Assembly (NCBI GenBank): GCA_035995165.1
Contig: DASYKU010000096.1
Location: 1 to 64,000, forward strand
DNA from: Mycobacteriales bacterium
GTDB lineage: Bacteria > Actinomycetota > Actinomycetes > Mycobacteriales > CADCTP01
DNA: 64,000 nt
Reading direction: 5' to 3'
Below the pieces are notes generated by a model, which was given only the letters and a program-made list of their open reading frames with translations, ran no database searches and was not told the DNA's origin. Positions 17,328 to 24,421 of this stretch are shown here, piece by piece. How positions within the stretch are numbered: the first letter of the stretch is position 1; every line of letters starts with the position of its first letter. A program made the translations under genes and the position numbers.

Positions 17328-18341
17328 ATGCCGATCGCGTCGTACGGGGTGCTGTCCGCTCGGGCCGTCGAGCGCCGGACCGAGCAGGCCGATCTCGACT
17401 CACCGCATTATCAGATCCATCTCGTCGACGACGCCGGAGTGCACTACCGCGCCGCGGTGAACGTCAAGTCGGCCCAGCAGCCGCCGGACCTGCTCTACCT
17501 GGCCGAGGACGACTTCCGGCACCCGGTGACCGCGATCCTGGCCGGGCTGCCCTCGGGCTGGACGCCGCTGCCGTCGGCCCCGGGTGCGGGTGCGCTCGAC
17601 TTCATCCGGGCCAACCTGCTCGACCCGGCCGCGATGCGCGGCGTCCCGGCCGGCGCGCCCGGCGCCGACAACGACCTGGCCGACCTGCTCGACCACCATG
17701 TCCTGCGGGCCATCGCCGACCCCGCCGCCGTCCTCTACCTGTACGGGCAGCGGTGGGGCCCGGAGACCGTCGCCGACAAGGTCTTCGGCTTCAGTCCGGG
17801 CAACGGCGTGCACGACGTGCACATGAACCAGGGCAACGGCGGCGGGTTCGCCCGCGACAACGGGGTCTGGCAGGACGGCGCGCTGCTGCTGCACTGCCCG
17901 GCCGAGGAGCGCTGGGTGGGGATCTTCCTGGCGTTCCAGAGCCAGGCCTGGCACACCGACGACCGGACCGGCAACCCGCTGCCGACCGGACGCACCGGGC
18001 CGTCCGGCCCGGCCGACCCGGAGCGCGTCCGGATCGTGGCCGCGCTGGTGAACCCGGTCGGCCCGGCGCCGGAACGGGAGACCGTGACGCTGATCAACGC
18101 CTCGCCGCAGCCGGTCGACCTGACCGGCTGGGCACTGGCCGACCAGCTCAAGCACACCTGCCCGGCCGGGGACGGGCCGCTGCCGCCCGGCGGGGCCGCG
18201 GTGGTGACCGTGACCAACGGCGTACAGCTCGGCAACCGCGGCGGGCTGATCACGCTGCTCGACCCGGACGGGACCAAGGCCGACGGCGTCTCCTACACCG
18301 GCGACCAGGCCCACCGCGAAGGCTGGACCCTCGTCTTCTAG
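17328..18341 (+). CDS. DUF2278 protein with C-terminal lamin-tail domain
   Basis: A 337-residue protein from ATG 17328 (MPIASYGVLSARAVERR). The DUF2278 core (YukJ-like) covers about residues 1-225, with IHLVDDAGVHYRAAVNVKS, LDFIRANL, VHDVHMNQGN and WVGIFLAFQSQAWHTDD. Residues ~235-337 form an immunoglobulin-like lamin-tail domain (RETVTLINASPQPVDLTGWALAD...). There is no signal peptide. The family has no established biochemical function; the domain pairing is common for it. Transcribed alone, divergent from the SCO6745-family gene. Confidence 0.8.
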   Translation: MPIASYGVLSARAVERRTEQADLDSPHYQIHLVDDAGVHYRAAVNVKSAQQPPDLLYLAEDDFRHPVTAILAGLPSGWTPLPSAPGAGALDFIRANLLDPAAMRGVPAGAPGADNDLADLLDHHVLRAIADPAAVLYLYGQRWGPETVADKVFGFSPGNGVHDVHMNQGNGGGFARDNGVWQDGALLLHCPAEERWVGIFLAFQSQAWHTDDRTGNPLPTGRTGPSGPADPERVRIVAALVNPVGPAPERETVTLINASPQPVDLTGWALADQLKHTCPAGDGPLPPGGAAVVTVTNGVQLGNRGGLITLLDPDGTKADGVSYTGDQAHREGWTLVF

Positions 18342-18402
18342 CGCAGGCCTCCGACCCGGACCGACGGGGCGGGCGCTTCCGCAGGCGCCGCCCCGCCGGC
18401 GC

Positions 18403-18453
18403 CGCTCCCACGGACGGCGCTCCCACGGACGGCGCTCCCACGGACGGCGCTCC
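18403..18453. repeat. Tandem 15-bp repeat (about 3.4 copies)
   Basis: The unit GGCGCTCCCACGGAC repeats head to tail just after the DUF2278 stop codon; the first copy has CC in place of GG. Copies are identical otherwise, which suggests recent slippage. No gene covers it in a convincing frame. The ~210-bp gap also carries the region upstream of the sensor gene at 18553, but I cannot define a promoter there. Confidence 0.8.
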
Positions 18454-18552
18454 GCGGCTCCGGTCCCGGTGACACCGCCGGGCCGGTGTGCAGGGCCGGA
18501 CGGATGCGGGATACTGACCCGAACAGCCGGTACGGGAGACGGGGTCCTTCGC

Positions 18553-19230
18553 ATGGCGCTCCTGCGGTACACGGCGGCCGCGGTCCTGGTCCTGCTGGTG
18601 ACCGGAGCGACCACCGTCGCGATCTGCCTCCAGGTCGCCCGTCATCGGGCCCTGGACCAGGCCGAGGACGGCGGCCAGCGGGTCGCCACCCGGCTGGTCG
18701 CCCCGCTCGTCGACCACCGCCTGGACCACGGCGACACCGCCTCGATGGCCCTGCTGGACGCCCGGGTCCGCAGCCGGAAGGCCGGCGACCGGATCCAGCG
18801 GGTGAAGGTCTGGTCGGCCCTGGGCGTCGTCCTCTACTGCGACGACCCGCGGCTGATCGGGCAGCGCTTCCCGCTGGAGCCCGAGGACATGGCGGTGCTG
18901 CGGCGCGGCGGCGTCGACTCCGCCGTCTCGCACCTCTCGAAGTCCGAGAACGTGCTGGACCGGCACTTCGGCGACGGGCTGGAGGTGCACGCCGGCACCC
19001 GGGACGCCGACGGCCGGCCGATCATCGTCGAGACGTACTTCGACACCGGCCGGCTGCACGCCGACGAGGCCGCGCTGATCCGCCGTACGGTGCCGCTGAC
19101 GGTGGTGCCGGTCGCGCTGCTGGCCCTGCTGCTCGCGCCGGTGGTCCGGCGCCGGGCGACCCGCCGGCGGGAACCGGCGGGCCACCCATTCGACCGGGAG
19201 CCGCCGGGTCAGGAGCCGGGTCGCGGGTAG
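18553..19230 (+). CDS. Orphan membrane sensor domain (histidine-kinase N-terminus without a kinase)
   Basis: A 225-residue protein from ATG 18553. A first membrane helix is at about residues 6-28 (YTAAAVLVLLVTGATTVAICLQ). An extracellular domain of ~150 residues (...VKVWSALGVVLYCDDPRLIGQRF..., ...IIVETYFDTGRLH...) follows, then a second helix (VPLTVVPVALLALLLAPVV). This is the sensing module found at the front of many actinobacterial histidine kinases. Here the chain ends about 25 residues after the second helix, with no HAMP, HisKA or HATPase region. No kinase fragment follows downstream, so it is either a free-standing sensor/partner protein or a remnant. It overlaps the convergent M28 peptidase tail by 22 bp. 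Confidence 0.65.
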   Translation: MALLRYTAAAVLVLLVTGATTVAICLQVARHRALDQAEDGGQRVATRLVAPLVDHRLDHGDTASMALLDARVRSRKAGDRIQRVKVWSALGVVLYCDDPRLIGQRFPLEPEDMAVLRRGGVDSAVSHLSKSENVLDRHFGDGLEVHAGTRDADGRPIIVETYFDTGRLHADEAALIRRTVPLTVVPVALLALLLAPVVRRRATRRREPAGHPFDREPPGQEPGRG

Positions 19231-20693
19231 GCGACCGGGCTGCGGTGCCCGTCCCGGTCCACCGCCCGTACGCCGAAGTGCACGTTGTCCTTGACCAGGT
19301 CGATCGTCACCGAGCTGACGTCGCCGACCGGGATGACGTGGGTCCAGTCCGGCGCGGTCGTCTCCCGCCAGAGCACCTCGTAGCCGGCCAGGTCCGGCTC
19401 GGTGCCGCGGGTCCAGTGCACGGTGGTCTGGTTGGTCAGCGCGACCGCGACGATGATCACGCCCTTGGGCGTGCCCGGGCCCTGGGCCAGCGACCAGAGC
19501 ATCGCCGCGTTCACCCGGGCGACCCGGGTCGTGTAGTCGAAGTCGACGAACTCGATCAGGTCGCCGAACTGCACCCCGTCCTCGACCCGGACGTCCTGGT
19601 GCTCGTGGTCGAAGTTCTCCCGCGGCTCGGTCAGCCGCCCGGCCGGGTAACCCTGCTGCAGGAACGGGATGTGGTCGCTGCCGCGCAGGAACCGGTCCCG
19701 GCGCCAGATGATCCGGATCGTCATGCCGGTGTCGCTGTTCTGCGCGACGTTCTGCACGAACCGGGCCAGCTGCCGCGACGGCCCGTCGTCCTCGCCGCCG
19801 ACGGCCTGCCGGATCGCCGCCTGCTGCGCGGTCTCCGAGGTCGGCACGCCCTCGACGAACAGCCGGACCGTACGGGGATCGGGGCGGGTGCCGTCGTGGG
19901 CGCTGCTGGCGCCGATGATGTCGTTGCTGACCATGCCCTGGATGTCGGTGCCCGCGGCCTTGAGCTGGGCCGCCAGGAAGGCCGAGCCGAACGTGCCCTG
20001 CTCCTCGGCGGCCACCGCGGCGAAGATGATCGTCGCCTCGGTGGGCCGGGTCGCGAACACCCGGACCAGCTCCAGCACCGCGGCCACCCCGGACGCGTCG
20101 TCGTCGGCGCCGGGAGCGTCGCCGACCGCGTCGAAGACGTCGGTGATGCGGGAGTCGTAGTGGCCGGTCACCACGTACACGCGCTCGGGCGTGGCGGTGC
20201 CGCGCAGCGTCGTGACCACGTTGGTGATCACCGTCGGCGTCGGCAACCCGGCGGTCTGCGTGAACGCCTGCTTCGCCACGGTCATCCGGCCGCGGGAGGT
20301 GGCGGCCGAGCGCTGCATCTCGGCGAAGATCCAGTCCCGGGCCGCGCCGATGCCGCGGACCGGGTCGTCCTGGCTGGACAGCGTGTTGCGGGTGCCGAAC
20401 GCGACCAGTCGCGCGATCGACGCCTCGATCCGGGCCGGGTCCATCTCCCGCAGCAGCGCCTTGAGCTCCCGGTCGGGCTGCTGCGGCCGCAGCGGGCCAC
20501 CCGGCCCGTCCGCGCGCCGCAGCGCGTCGCCCGGCCCGTCGGCGGGGACGCCGCCCGCCGCGACCGCCTGCGGAGCCCGCAGCAGCGGCAGCCCCAGTGC
20601 CGCGGCCGCCCCGGACACCAGCACGGTTCGCCTCGTGGGCCCGCGCCGGTCCGTCGCACTCTCGTTCGATTCCATGCCGTTCATGTTCGTCAC
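19209..20693 (-). CDS. Tat-exported M28-family metallopeptidase with fibronectin-like tail
   Basis: A 494-residue protein. A twin-arginine signal (RRTVLVSGAAAALGLPLL, Arg 21-22) implies Tat export, and cleavage after PQAVAA is likely. The M28 zinc-peptidase domain shows VVTGHYDSR (His178), GADDDASGVAA (metal-bridging Asp), AAEEQG (general-base and ligand Glu, about 230-231) and GSDHIPFL (final His). Residues ~400-490 read as a beta-sandwich (ALTNQTTVHWTRGTEPDLAGYEVLWRE) like fibronectin III. It is probably a secreted aminopeptidase. The start is GTG 20693, with ATGs 9 and 18 bases later as alternatives. A perfect palindrome lies 8 bp upstream. Confidence 0.85.
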   Translation of the reverse strand: MTNMNGMESNESATDRRGPTRRTVLVSGAAAALGLPLLRAPQAVAAGGVPADGPGDALRRADGPGGPLRPQQPDRELKALLREMDPARIEASIARLVAFGTRNTLSSQDDPVRGIGAARDWIFAEMQRSAATSRGRMTVAKQAFTQTAGLPTPTVITNVVTTLRGTATPERVYVVTGHYDSRITDVFDAVGDAPGADDDASGVAAVLELVRVFATRPTEATIIFAAVAAEEQGTFGSAFLAAQLKAAGTDIQGMVSNDIIGASSAHDGTRPDPRTVRLFVEGVPTSETAQQAAIRQAVGGEDDGPSRQLARFVQNVAQNSDTGMTIRIIWRRDRFLRGSDHIPFLQQGYPAGRLTEPRENFDHEHQDVRVEDGVQFGDLIEFVDFDYTTRVARVNAAMLWSLAQGPGTPKGVIIVAVALTNQTTVHWTRGTEPDLAGYEVLWRETTAPDWTHVIPVGDVSSVTIDLVKDNVHFGVRAVDRDGHRSPVAYPRPGS

Positions 20694-20701
20694 ACCCCAT
20701 C

Positions 20702-20717
20702 AGGATGTACACATCCT
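20702..20717. promoter_or_regulatory. Perfect inverted repeat upstream of the M28 peptidase gene
   Basis: AGGATGTACACATCCT, with 7-bp arms and a 2-bp centre, sits 8 bp before the peptidase start. It could be an operator, or a hairpin masking the ribosome site. It is unusually AT-rich for the window. Confidence 0.4.
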
Positions 20718-20797
20718 ATTTGGCAAAGCCGCCATCCGCCGGGTCCAGATCCCCGCCGCCGACCTCCTGCGGCAGGTACGAGGAATTCGGGGCCCAC

Positions 20798-21019
20798 GTG
20801 ACCGGTGACGCCGTGGTGTTCCCGCTGTTCGTGCCGACCCCGCGACGTACGGGGATCCGGGGCTCGTCCCGGTACGGGCGGATCTCCGATCCCTGCACCC
20901 GCCAGGTGACCGGCCCGCAGAACGCCGGGTTCGTCCTGCGTGTCCACGGACTCGCCGTGACCCCGATCGCGGGCCGGGACTGGCGGACGGGCCCGGGGAT
21001 GAGTACAAGCAGGGCATGA
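20798..21019 (+). CDS. Possible small protein, 73 residues, coupled to the next gene
   Basis: From GTG 20798, an open frame with strong G/C third positions runs to a TGA that overlaps the next ATG (ATGA at 21016), as in coupled genes. The protein (VTGDAVVFPLFVPTPRRTG...) matches nothing I recognise. The opposite strand is open with the same third-position phase (ending at 20716, ...GGGDLDPADGGFAK), so coding direction is ambiguous. The 322-bp gap 20694-21015 otherwise contains only the palindrome at 20702. Confidence 0.25.
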   Translation: MTGDAVVFPLFVPTPRRTGIRGSSRYGRISDPCTRQVTGPQNAGFVLRVHGLAVTPIAGRDWRTGPGMSTSRA

Positions 21020-22458
21020 CGGAACGGGCGGGTGTGGTGGTCGCCGCGGGGGCCGACGGGCGGCGGAGCACGACCGCGGCCGGGCGGGCCGTGCTGGCGG
21101 CCGCGCTGCGGCCGGTGGACCCGGACGGCGCCCGGGCGGTCGAGGGAGCCGAGGACTGGCGCAAGGACTACCCCGCGCACTTCCGGCGGCTTGTCGAGGC
21201 CGGGCTGCGCTCGCCCGAGGACTGGGTCCACCTCGCCGGCGCCGGGCTGGACGAGCTGGACCACCGGATGCGGATCGGGCTGACCGGCGGCGACGAGGCC
21301 CCGCTGACGGCGGCGCTGGCCGAGCCGGCCACCCGCAAGCCCGGCACCGAGGAGGTCCGCGGCAGCGGCGAGCGGGAGGCCGAGCTCGTCCTGCCGTACC
21401 GGGGCGAGTTGCTGCGCGGGGACGGCATCCGGCGCCGGGTCGAGAGCTGGATCGCCGGCGGCATCGCCGAGCCCTCACTGGCGGGGCCGATCGACGCCGT
21501 GCTCGCCCACCCGGAGTGGCTGCGGCTGGACGGGGTCACGGTGGCCGCGCTCGGGGCCGGCGCGGAGATGGCGCCGGTGGCGCCGCTGCTGCGCTGGGGC
21601 GCGACCGTGGCCGCGGTCGACCTGCCCCGTCCGGCCCTGCAGGACCGGCTGCGGGCGGCCGCGGCGGGCTCGGCCGGCCGCCTGCTGCTGCCCACCGACG
21701 GCGACGCCGCCGGCACCGGCGGACGGACCGGCGGGCAGACCGGGGCCGACCTGCTCACCGAGGTGCCGGCGATCGCGGACTGGCTGACCGGCCTGCCCGG
21801 CCGCCTCGTCCTCGGCACCTACGCGTACGCCGACGGCAGCCTGCACCTGCGGCTGTCCGCCGCCGCCGACGTGCTCGGCCGCCGGGTCCGGCAGCAGCGC
21901 GCGGACCTGGCCCTGGCGTACCTGGCCACGCCGACGGACGTGTTCGCGGTGCCGGGCGCCGCGGTCACCGCGGCCACGACCGCGTACGAGCGGTCCGCGG
22001 CCCGGCGGCTGGGCGCCGTCACTCCCCTGTTCCACCGCCCGTACGAGCCCGGCACGGACCCGGGGATCAACGACAGCCTGATCCCGCAGCAGGGCCCGAA
22101 CTACGCGCTGGCCAAGCGGGTCCAGCGCTGGCGCGCGACCGTCGCCCGGGCGGCCGGCGCGACGGTGTCCTTCCACGTCGCGCCGTCGACCCGGACCCGG
22201 TCGGTGGTCTCGCGGCGGACGCTGAAGGCGGCGTTCACCGGCGCGCACCACTTCGGCGTCGAGGTCTTCGAGCCGGCCACGTCCAGCACGCTGCTCGCGG
22301 CCCTGCTCGTGCACGACCTGAACACCACGCCGCCGGTGCACGCGCACCCCTGGCAGGACGAGGCGTACACGGCCGTCCACGGTGGACTGTGGCGGACCAC
22401 GTACGCCCCGCGCAGCGTCTTCCCGCTCGCCGCCCTCCTGGGCCTGCGGCCGCGCTGA
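21016..22458 (+). CDS. Conserved actinobacterial protein of unknown function, Rossmann-like core
   Basis: A 480-residue cytoplasmic protein that I do not recognise as a named family. Around residues 170-205 a strand-turn-helix reads LDGVTVAALGAGAEMAPVAPLLRWGATVAAVDLPRP, which looks like a nucleotide-binding Rossmann beta-alpha-beta with GxGxE. Later regions hold LVLGTYAYADGSLHLRLSAAADVL, DSLIPQQGPNYALAKRVQRWR and HHFGVEVFEPATSSTLLAALLVHDL. There is no signal peptide or membrane helix. The frame has clean codon bias throughout, so it is a real gene. It is convergent with the DUF3349 gene (6 bp between stops). An NAD-dependent or SAM-dependent role is possible but unproven. Confidence 0.65.
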   Translation: MTERAGVVVAAGADGRRSTTAAGRAVLAAALRPVDPDGARAVEGAEDWRKDYPAHFRRLVEAGLRSPEDWVHLAGAGLDELDHRMRIGLTGGDEAPLTAALAEPATRKPGTEEVRGSGEREAELVLPYRGELLRGDGIRRRVESWIAGGIAEPSLAGPIDAVLAHPEWLRLDGVTVAALGAGAEMAPVAPLLRWGATVAAVDLPRPALQDRLRAAAAGSAGRLLLPTDGDAAGTGGRTGGQTGADLLTEVPAIADWLTGLPGRLVLGTYAYADGSLHLRLSAAADVLGRRVRQQRADLALAYLATPTDVFAVPGAAVTAATTAYERSAARRLGAVTPLFHRPYEPGTDPGINDSLIPQQGPNYALAKRVQRWRATVARAAGATVSFHVAPSTRTRSVVSRRTLKAAFTGAHHFGVEVFEPATSSTLLAALLVHDLNTTPPVHAHPWQDEAYTAVHGGLWRTTYAPRSVFPLAALLGLRPR

Positions 22459-22464
22459 TCCGGG

Positions 22465-22779
22465 TCAGGCCGGGGCGTCGGCCAGCGGCCAGCCGCCGGC
22501 GGCGAGGCGGGCCGAGACCCGGGCCACGTCCGCCGGCGCGGCCTGGTCCAGGGTCGCGTCGTTGATGAGCTTCTCCACGTCCGCGGTGGTGATCTCCTCG
22601 CCCTGCTGGGCCAGCCCGGCCAGCTCGGCGGAGATCTGGTGCACCTCGAGGTCGGTGAGCTTGCGCCGCAGCAGCCCGAGCAGCACCACGTAGTCCTGCT
22701 TCGGCACCCCGGCCGGGTAGCCCGCGCGCAGCCACTCCACGGCCCGGGTGAGGAAGTTGGCAGCAGTCGGTTCGGTCAC
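22465..22779 (-). CDS. DUF3349 family protein
   Basis: A 104-residue all-helical protein from GTG 22779. The signature FLTRAVEWLRAGYPAGVPKQDYVVLLGLLRR and the DVEKLINDA segment match DUF3349, an actinobacterial family whose mycobacterial members adopt a small helical fold of unknown function. It lies at the end of the PiT transporter run (10 bp after the small membrane-protein gene), which suggests co-transcription but not a mechanism. Confidence 0.8.
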   Translation of the reverse strand: MTEPTAANFLTRAVEWLRAGYPAGVPKQDYVVLLGLLRRKLTDLEVHQISAELAGLAQQGEEITTADVEKLINDATLDQAAPADVARVSARLAAGGWPLADAPA

Positions 22780-22789
22780 GTCGCGCTCC

Positions 22790-23101
22790 CTACTTGCTCG
22801 AGATCGTCGGGTAGACGTGGGTGAAGTGCAGGTGATCGCCGAGGCCGGTGACCACGATGTAGAGGATGCCCAGGGCGACCCCGAGCAACACGATCAGGAA
22901 GCACAGGCCGGCCAGCAGGCGCCCGACCGGGTGCGCGACCGCGACCGCGGTGCCGGCGGTGTGCACCTCGGCCTCGCCGCCCTCGCCCCAGGCCATGAAG
23001 CGGACGCCCGCCGCGAACAGGGTCGGCAGCCCGGCGCCGAGGATCAGCCCGATGAGAAGAACCTTCCAGATGGCCTCGAAGGCCAGCGTCACGTTGTGCA
23101 T
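22790..23101 (-). CDS. Small membrane protein accompanying the PiT phosphate transporter
   Basis: A 103-residue protein with two strong hydrophobic helices, about residues 12-35 (VLLIGLILGAGLPTLFAAGVRF) and 60-85 (LLAGLCFLIVLLGVALGILYIVV), separated by a charged loop. It starts 18 bp after the PiT stop on the same strand. Small membrane proteins in this position accompany PiT genes in many actinobacteria, but their role in phosphate uptake is not established. It could be an accessory subunit or assembly factor. Confidence 0.65.
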   Translation of the reverse strand: MHNVTLAFEAIWKVLLIGLILGAGLPTLFAAGVRFMAWGEGGEAEVHTAGTAVAVAHPVGRLLAGLCFLIVLLGVALGILYIVVTGLGDHLHFTHVYPTISSK

Positions 23102-23119
23102 CTGCGTCGCCCTCCCGGC

Positions 23120-24337
23120 TCAGGCGTTCGCGGGGGTCCGGGCGGCCGTCTCCGCGGCGCCCTCCCACTCGTCGTTGACGTTGCCCGCGTGCACCGGGGT
23201 GGCCCGGGAGCGCAGGTAGAACCCGGCCGCGGCGGCCAGCAGCACGAGGAAGATGACGATGCCGCCGGCGGCGCCGCCGAGCGCGTGCGCCAGGTACCAC
23301 ATCACCGCGCCGACGATCGCCGAGCACGGCAGCGTGATCAGCCAGGCCGCGACCATCCGGCCGGCCACCCGCCAGCGGACCACCGCGCCCCGCTTGCCGA
23401 TACCGGTGCCGAGGATCGAGCCGGTGGCCACGTGGGTGGTGGACAGCGCGAAGCCGAGCTGGCTGGAGGCGAGGATGACGACCGCGGACGCGCTCTCCGC
23501 GGCCATCCCCTGCGGCGGCGTGATCTCGACCAGCCCCTTGCCGAGCGTACGGATGATCCGCCAGCCGCCGATGTACGTCCCGGACGCGATCGCCAGGGCG
23601 CAGCACAGCTTCACCCAGAACGGGATGCTGTCGGTGTGGCTCCAGTGCCCGGAGCCGATCAGCGCCAGCGTGATCACGCCCATCGTCTTCTGCGCGTCGT
23701 TCGTCCCGTGGGCGAGGGAGACCAGCGAGGCCGAGCCGATCTGGCCCCAGCGGAAGCCGTTGTCGGTGAACCTGGCCGCCACCCCCGTGACCACCCGGTA
23801 GATCAACCAGGTGCCGACGGCGGCGACGACCCCGGCCACGATCGGTGACAGCAGCGCGGGCAGGACCACCTTGCCGACGACGCCGTCCAGCTTGGAGCCG
23901 TCGCCGTTCCAGTTCACCCCGCCCCAGCCGAGGCCGGCGATCGCCGCGCCGATCAGCCCGCCGAACAGCGCGTGCGACGAGCTCGACGGCAGCCCCAGCA
24001 GCCAGGTCAGCAGGTTCCAGACGATCGCGCCGATGAGGCCGGCCAGCACGATGATGAGCAGGGCCTCACCGCCGTCGCCGATCAGGGACGCCTTGGGCGT
24101 GCCGTCCTTGTTCTGGATCTTCACCACGGCGTTCGTGACCGTGAGGGCGACCTCCACGGACAGGAACGCGCCGACGAGGTTGAGGATCCCGGACAATGCC
24201 ACCGCGACCTTGGGCCGCAGGGCACCGGTGGCGATGGACGTGGCCATCGCGTTCGCCGTGTCGTGGAACCCGTTGGTGAAGTCGAACCCCAACGCGGTGA
24301 TCACGACCAGCGCGAGAACTACCGAAGCACCCGTCAC
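23120..24337 (-). CDS. pit: PiT-family inorganic phosphate transporter
   Basis: A 405-residue polytopic membrane protein carrying both halves of the PiT signature: GFDFTNGFHDTANAMATSIATGAL at the N-terminus and SLAHGTNDAQKTMGVITLAL near residue 210. About ten hydrophobic helices are visible. PiT proteins are low-affinity symporters of metal phosphate with protons or cations. The start is GTG 24337. It leads a run with the small membrane protein and DUF3349 genes. A direct repeat of the PHO-box type sits 51-72 bp upstream, suggesting PhoP control. The protein ends in a charged cytoplasmic tail. Confidence 0.93.
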   Translation of the reverse strand: MTGASVVLALVVITALGFDFTNGFHDTANAMATSIATGALRPKVAVALSGILNLVGAFLSVEVALTVTNAVVKIQNKDGTPKASLIGDGGEALLIIVLAGLIGAIVWNLLTWLLGLPSSSSHALFGGLIGAAIAGLGWGGVNWNGDGSKLDGVVGKVVLPALLSPIVAGVVAAVGTWLIYRVVTGVAARFTDNGFRWGQIGSASLVSLAHGTNDAQKTMGVITLALIGSGHWSHTDSIPFWVKLCCALAIASGTYIGGWRIIRTLGKGLVEITPPQGMAAESASAVVILASSQLGFALSTTHVATGSILGTGIGKRGAVVRWRVAGRMVAAWLITLPCSAIVGAVMWYLAHALGGAAGGIVIFLVLLAAAAGFYLRSRATPVHAGNVNDEWEGAAETAARTPANA

Positions 24338-24387
24338 ACCGTCAGATTGACCGGCAGAACGACGCTCAGACAGTCCCTCGCGGGAGA

Positions 24388-24409
24388 GTTCGCCCAGCGT
24401 TCACGGAAG
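24388..24409 (+). promoter_or_regulatory. Candidate PHO box upstream of pit
   Basis: Two adjacent 11-bp units, GTTCGCCCAGC and GTTCACGGAAG, begin exactly 11 bp apart. This is the arrangement of PhoP direct-repeat units in Streptomyces (GTTCACC-type). It lies in the 84-bp gap between the S9 peptidase stop and the pit start. Only two units are recognisable and the second is imperfect. Confidence 0.45.
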
Positions 24410-24421
24410 CCGAGATCCCAG

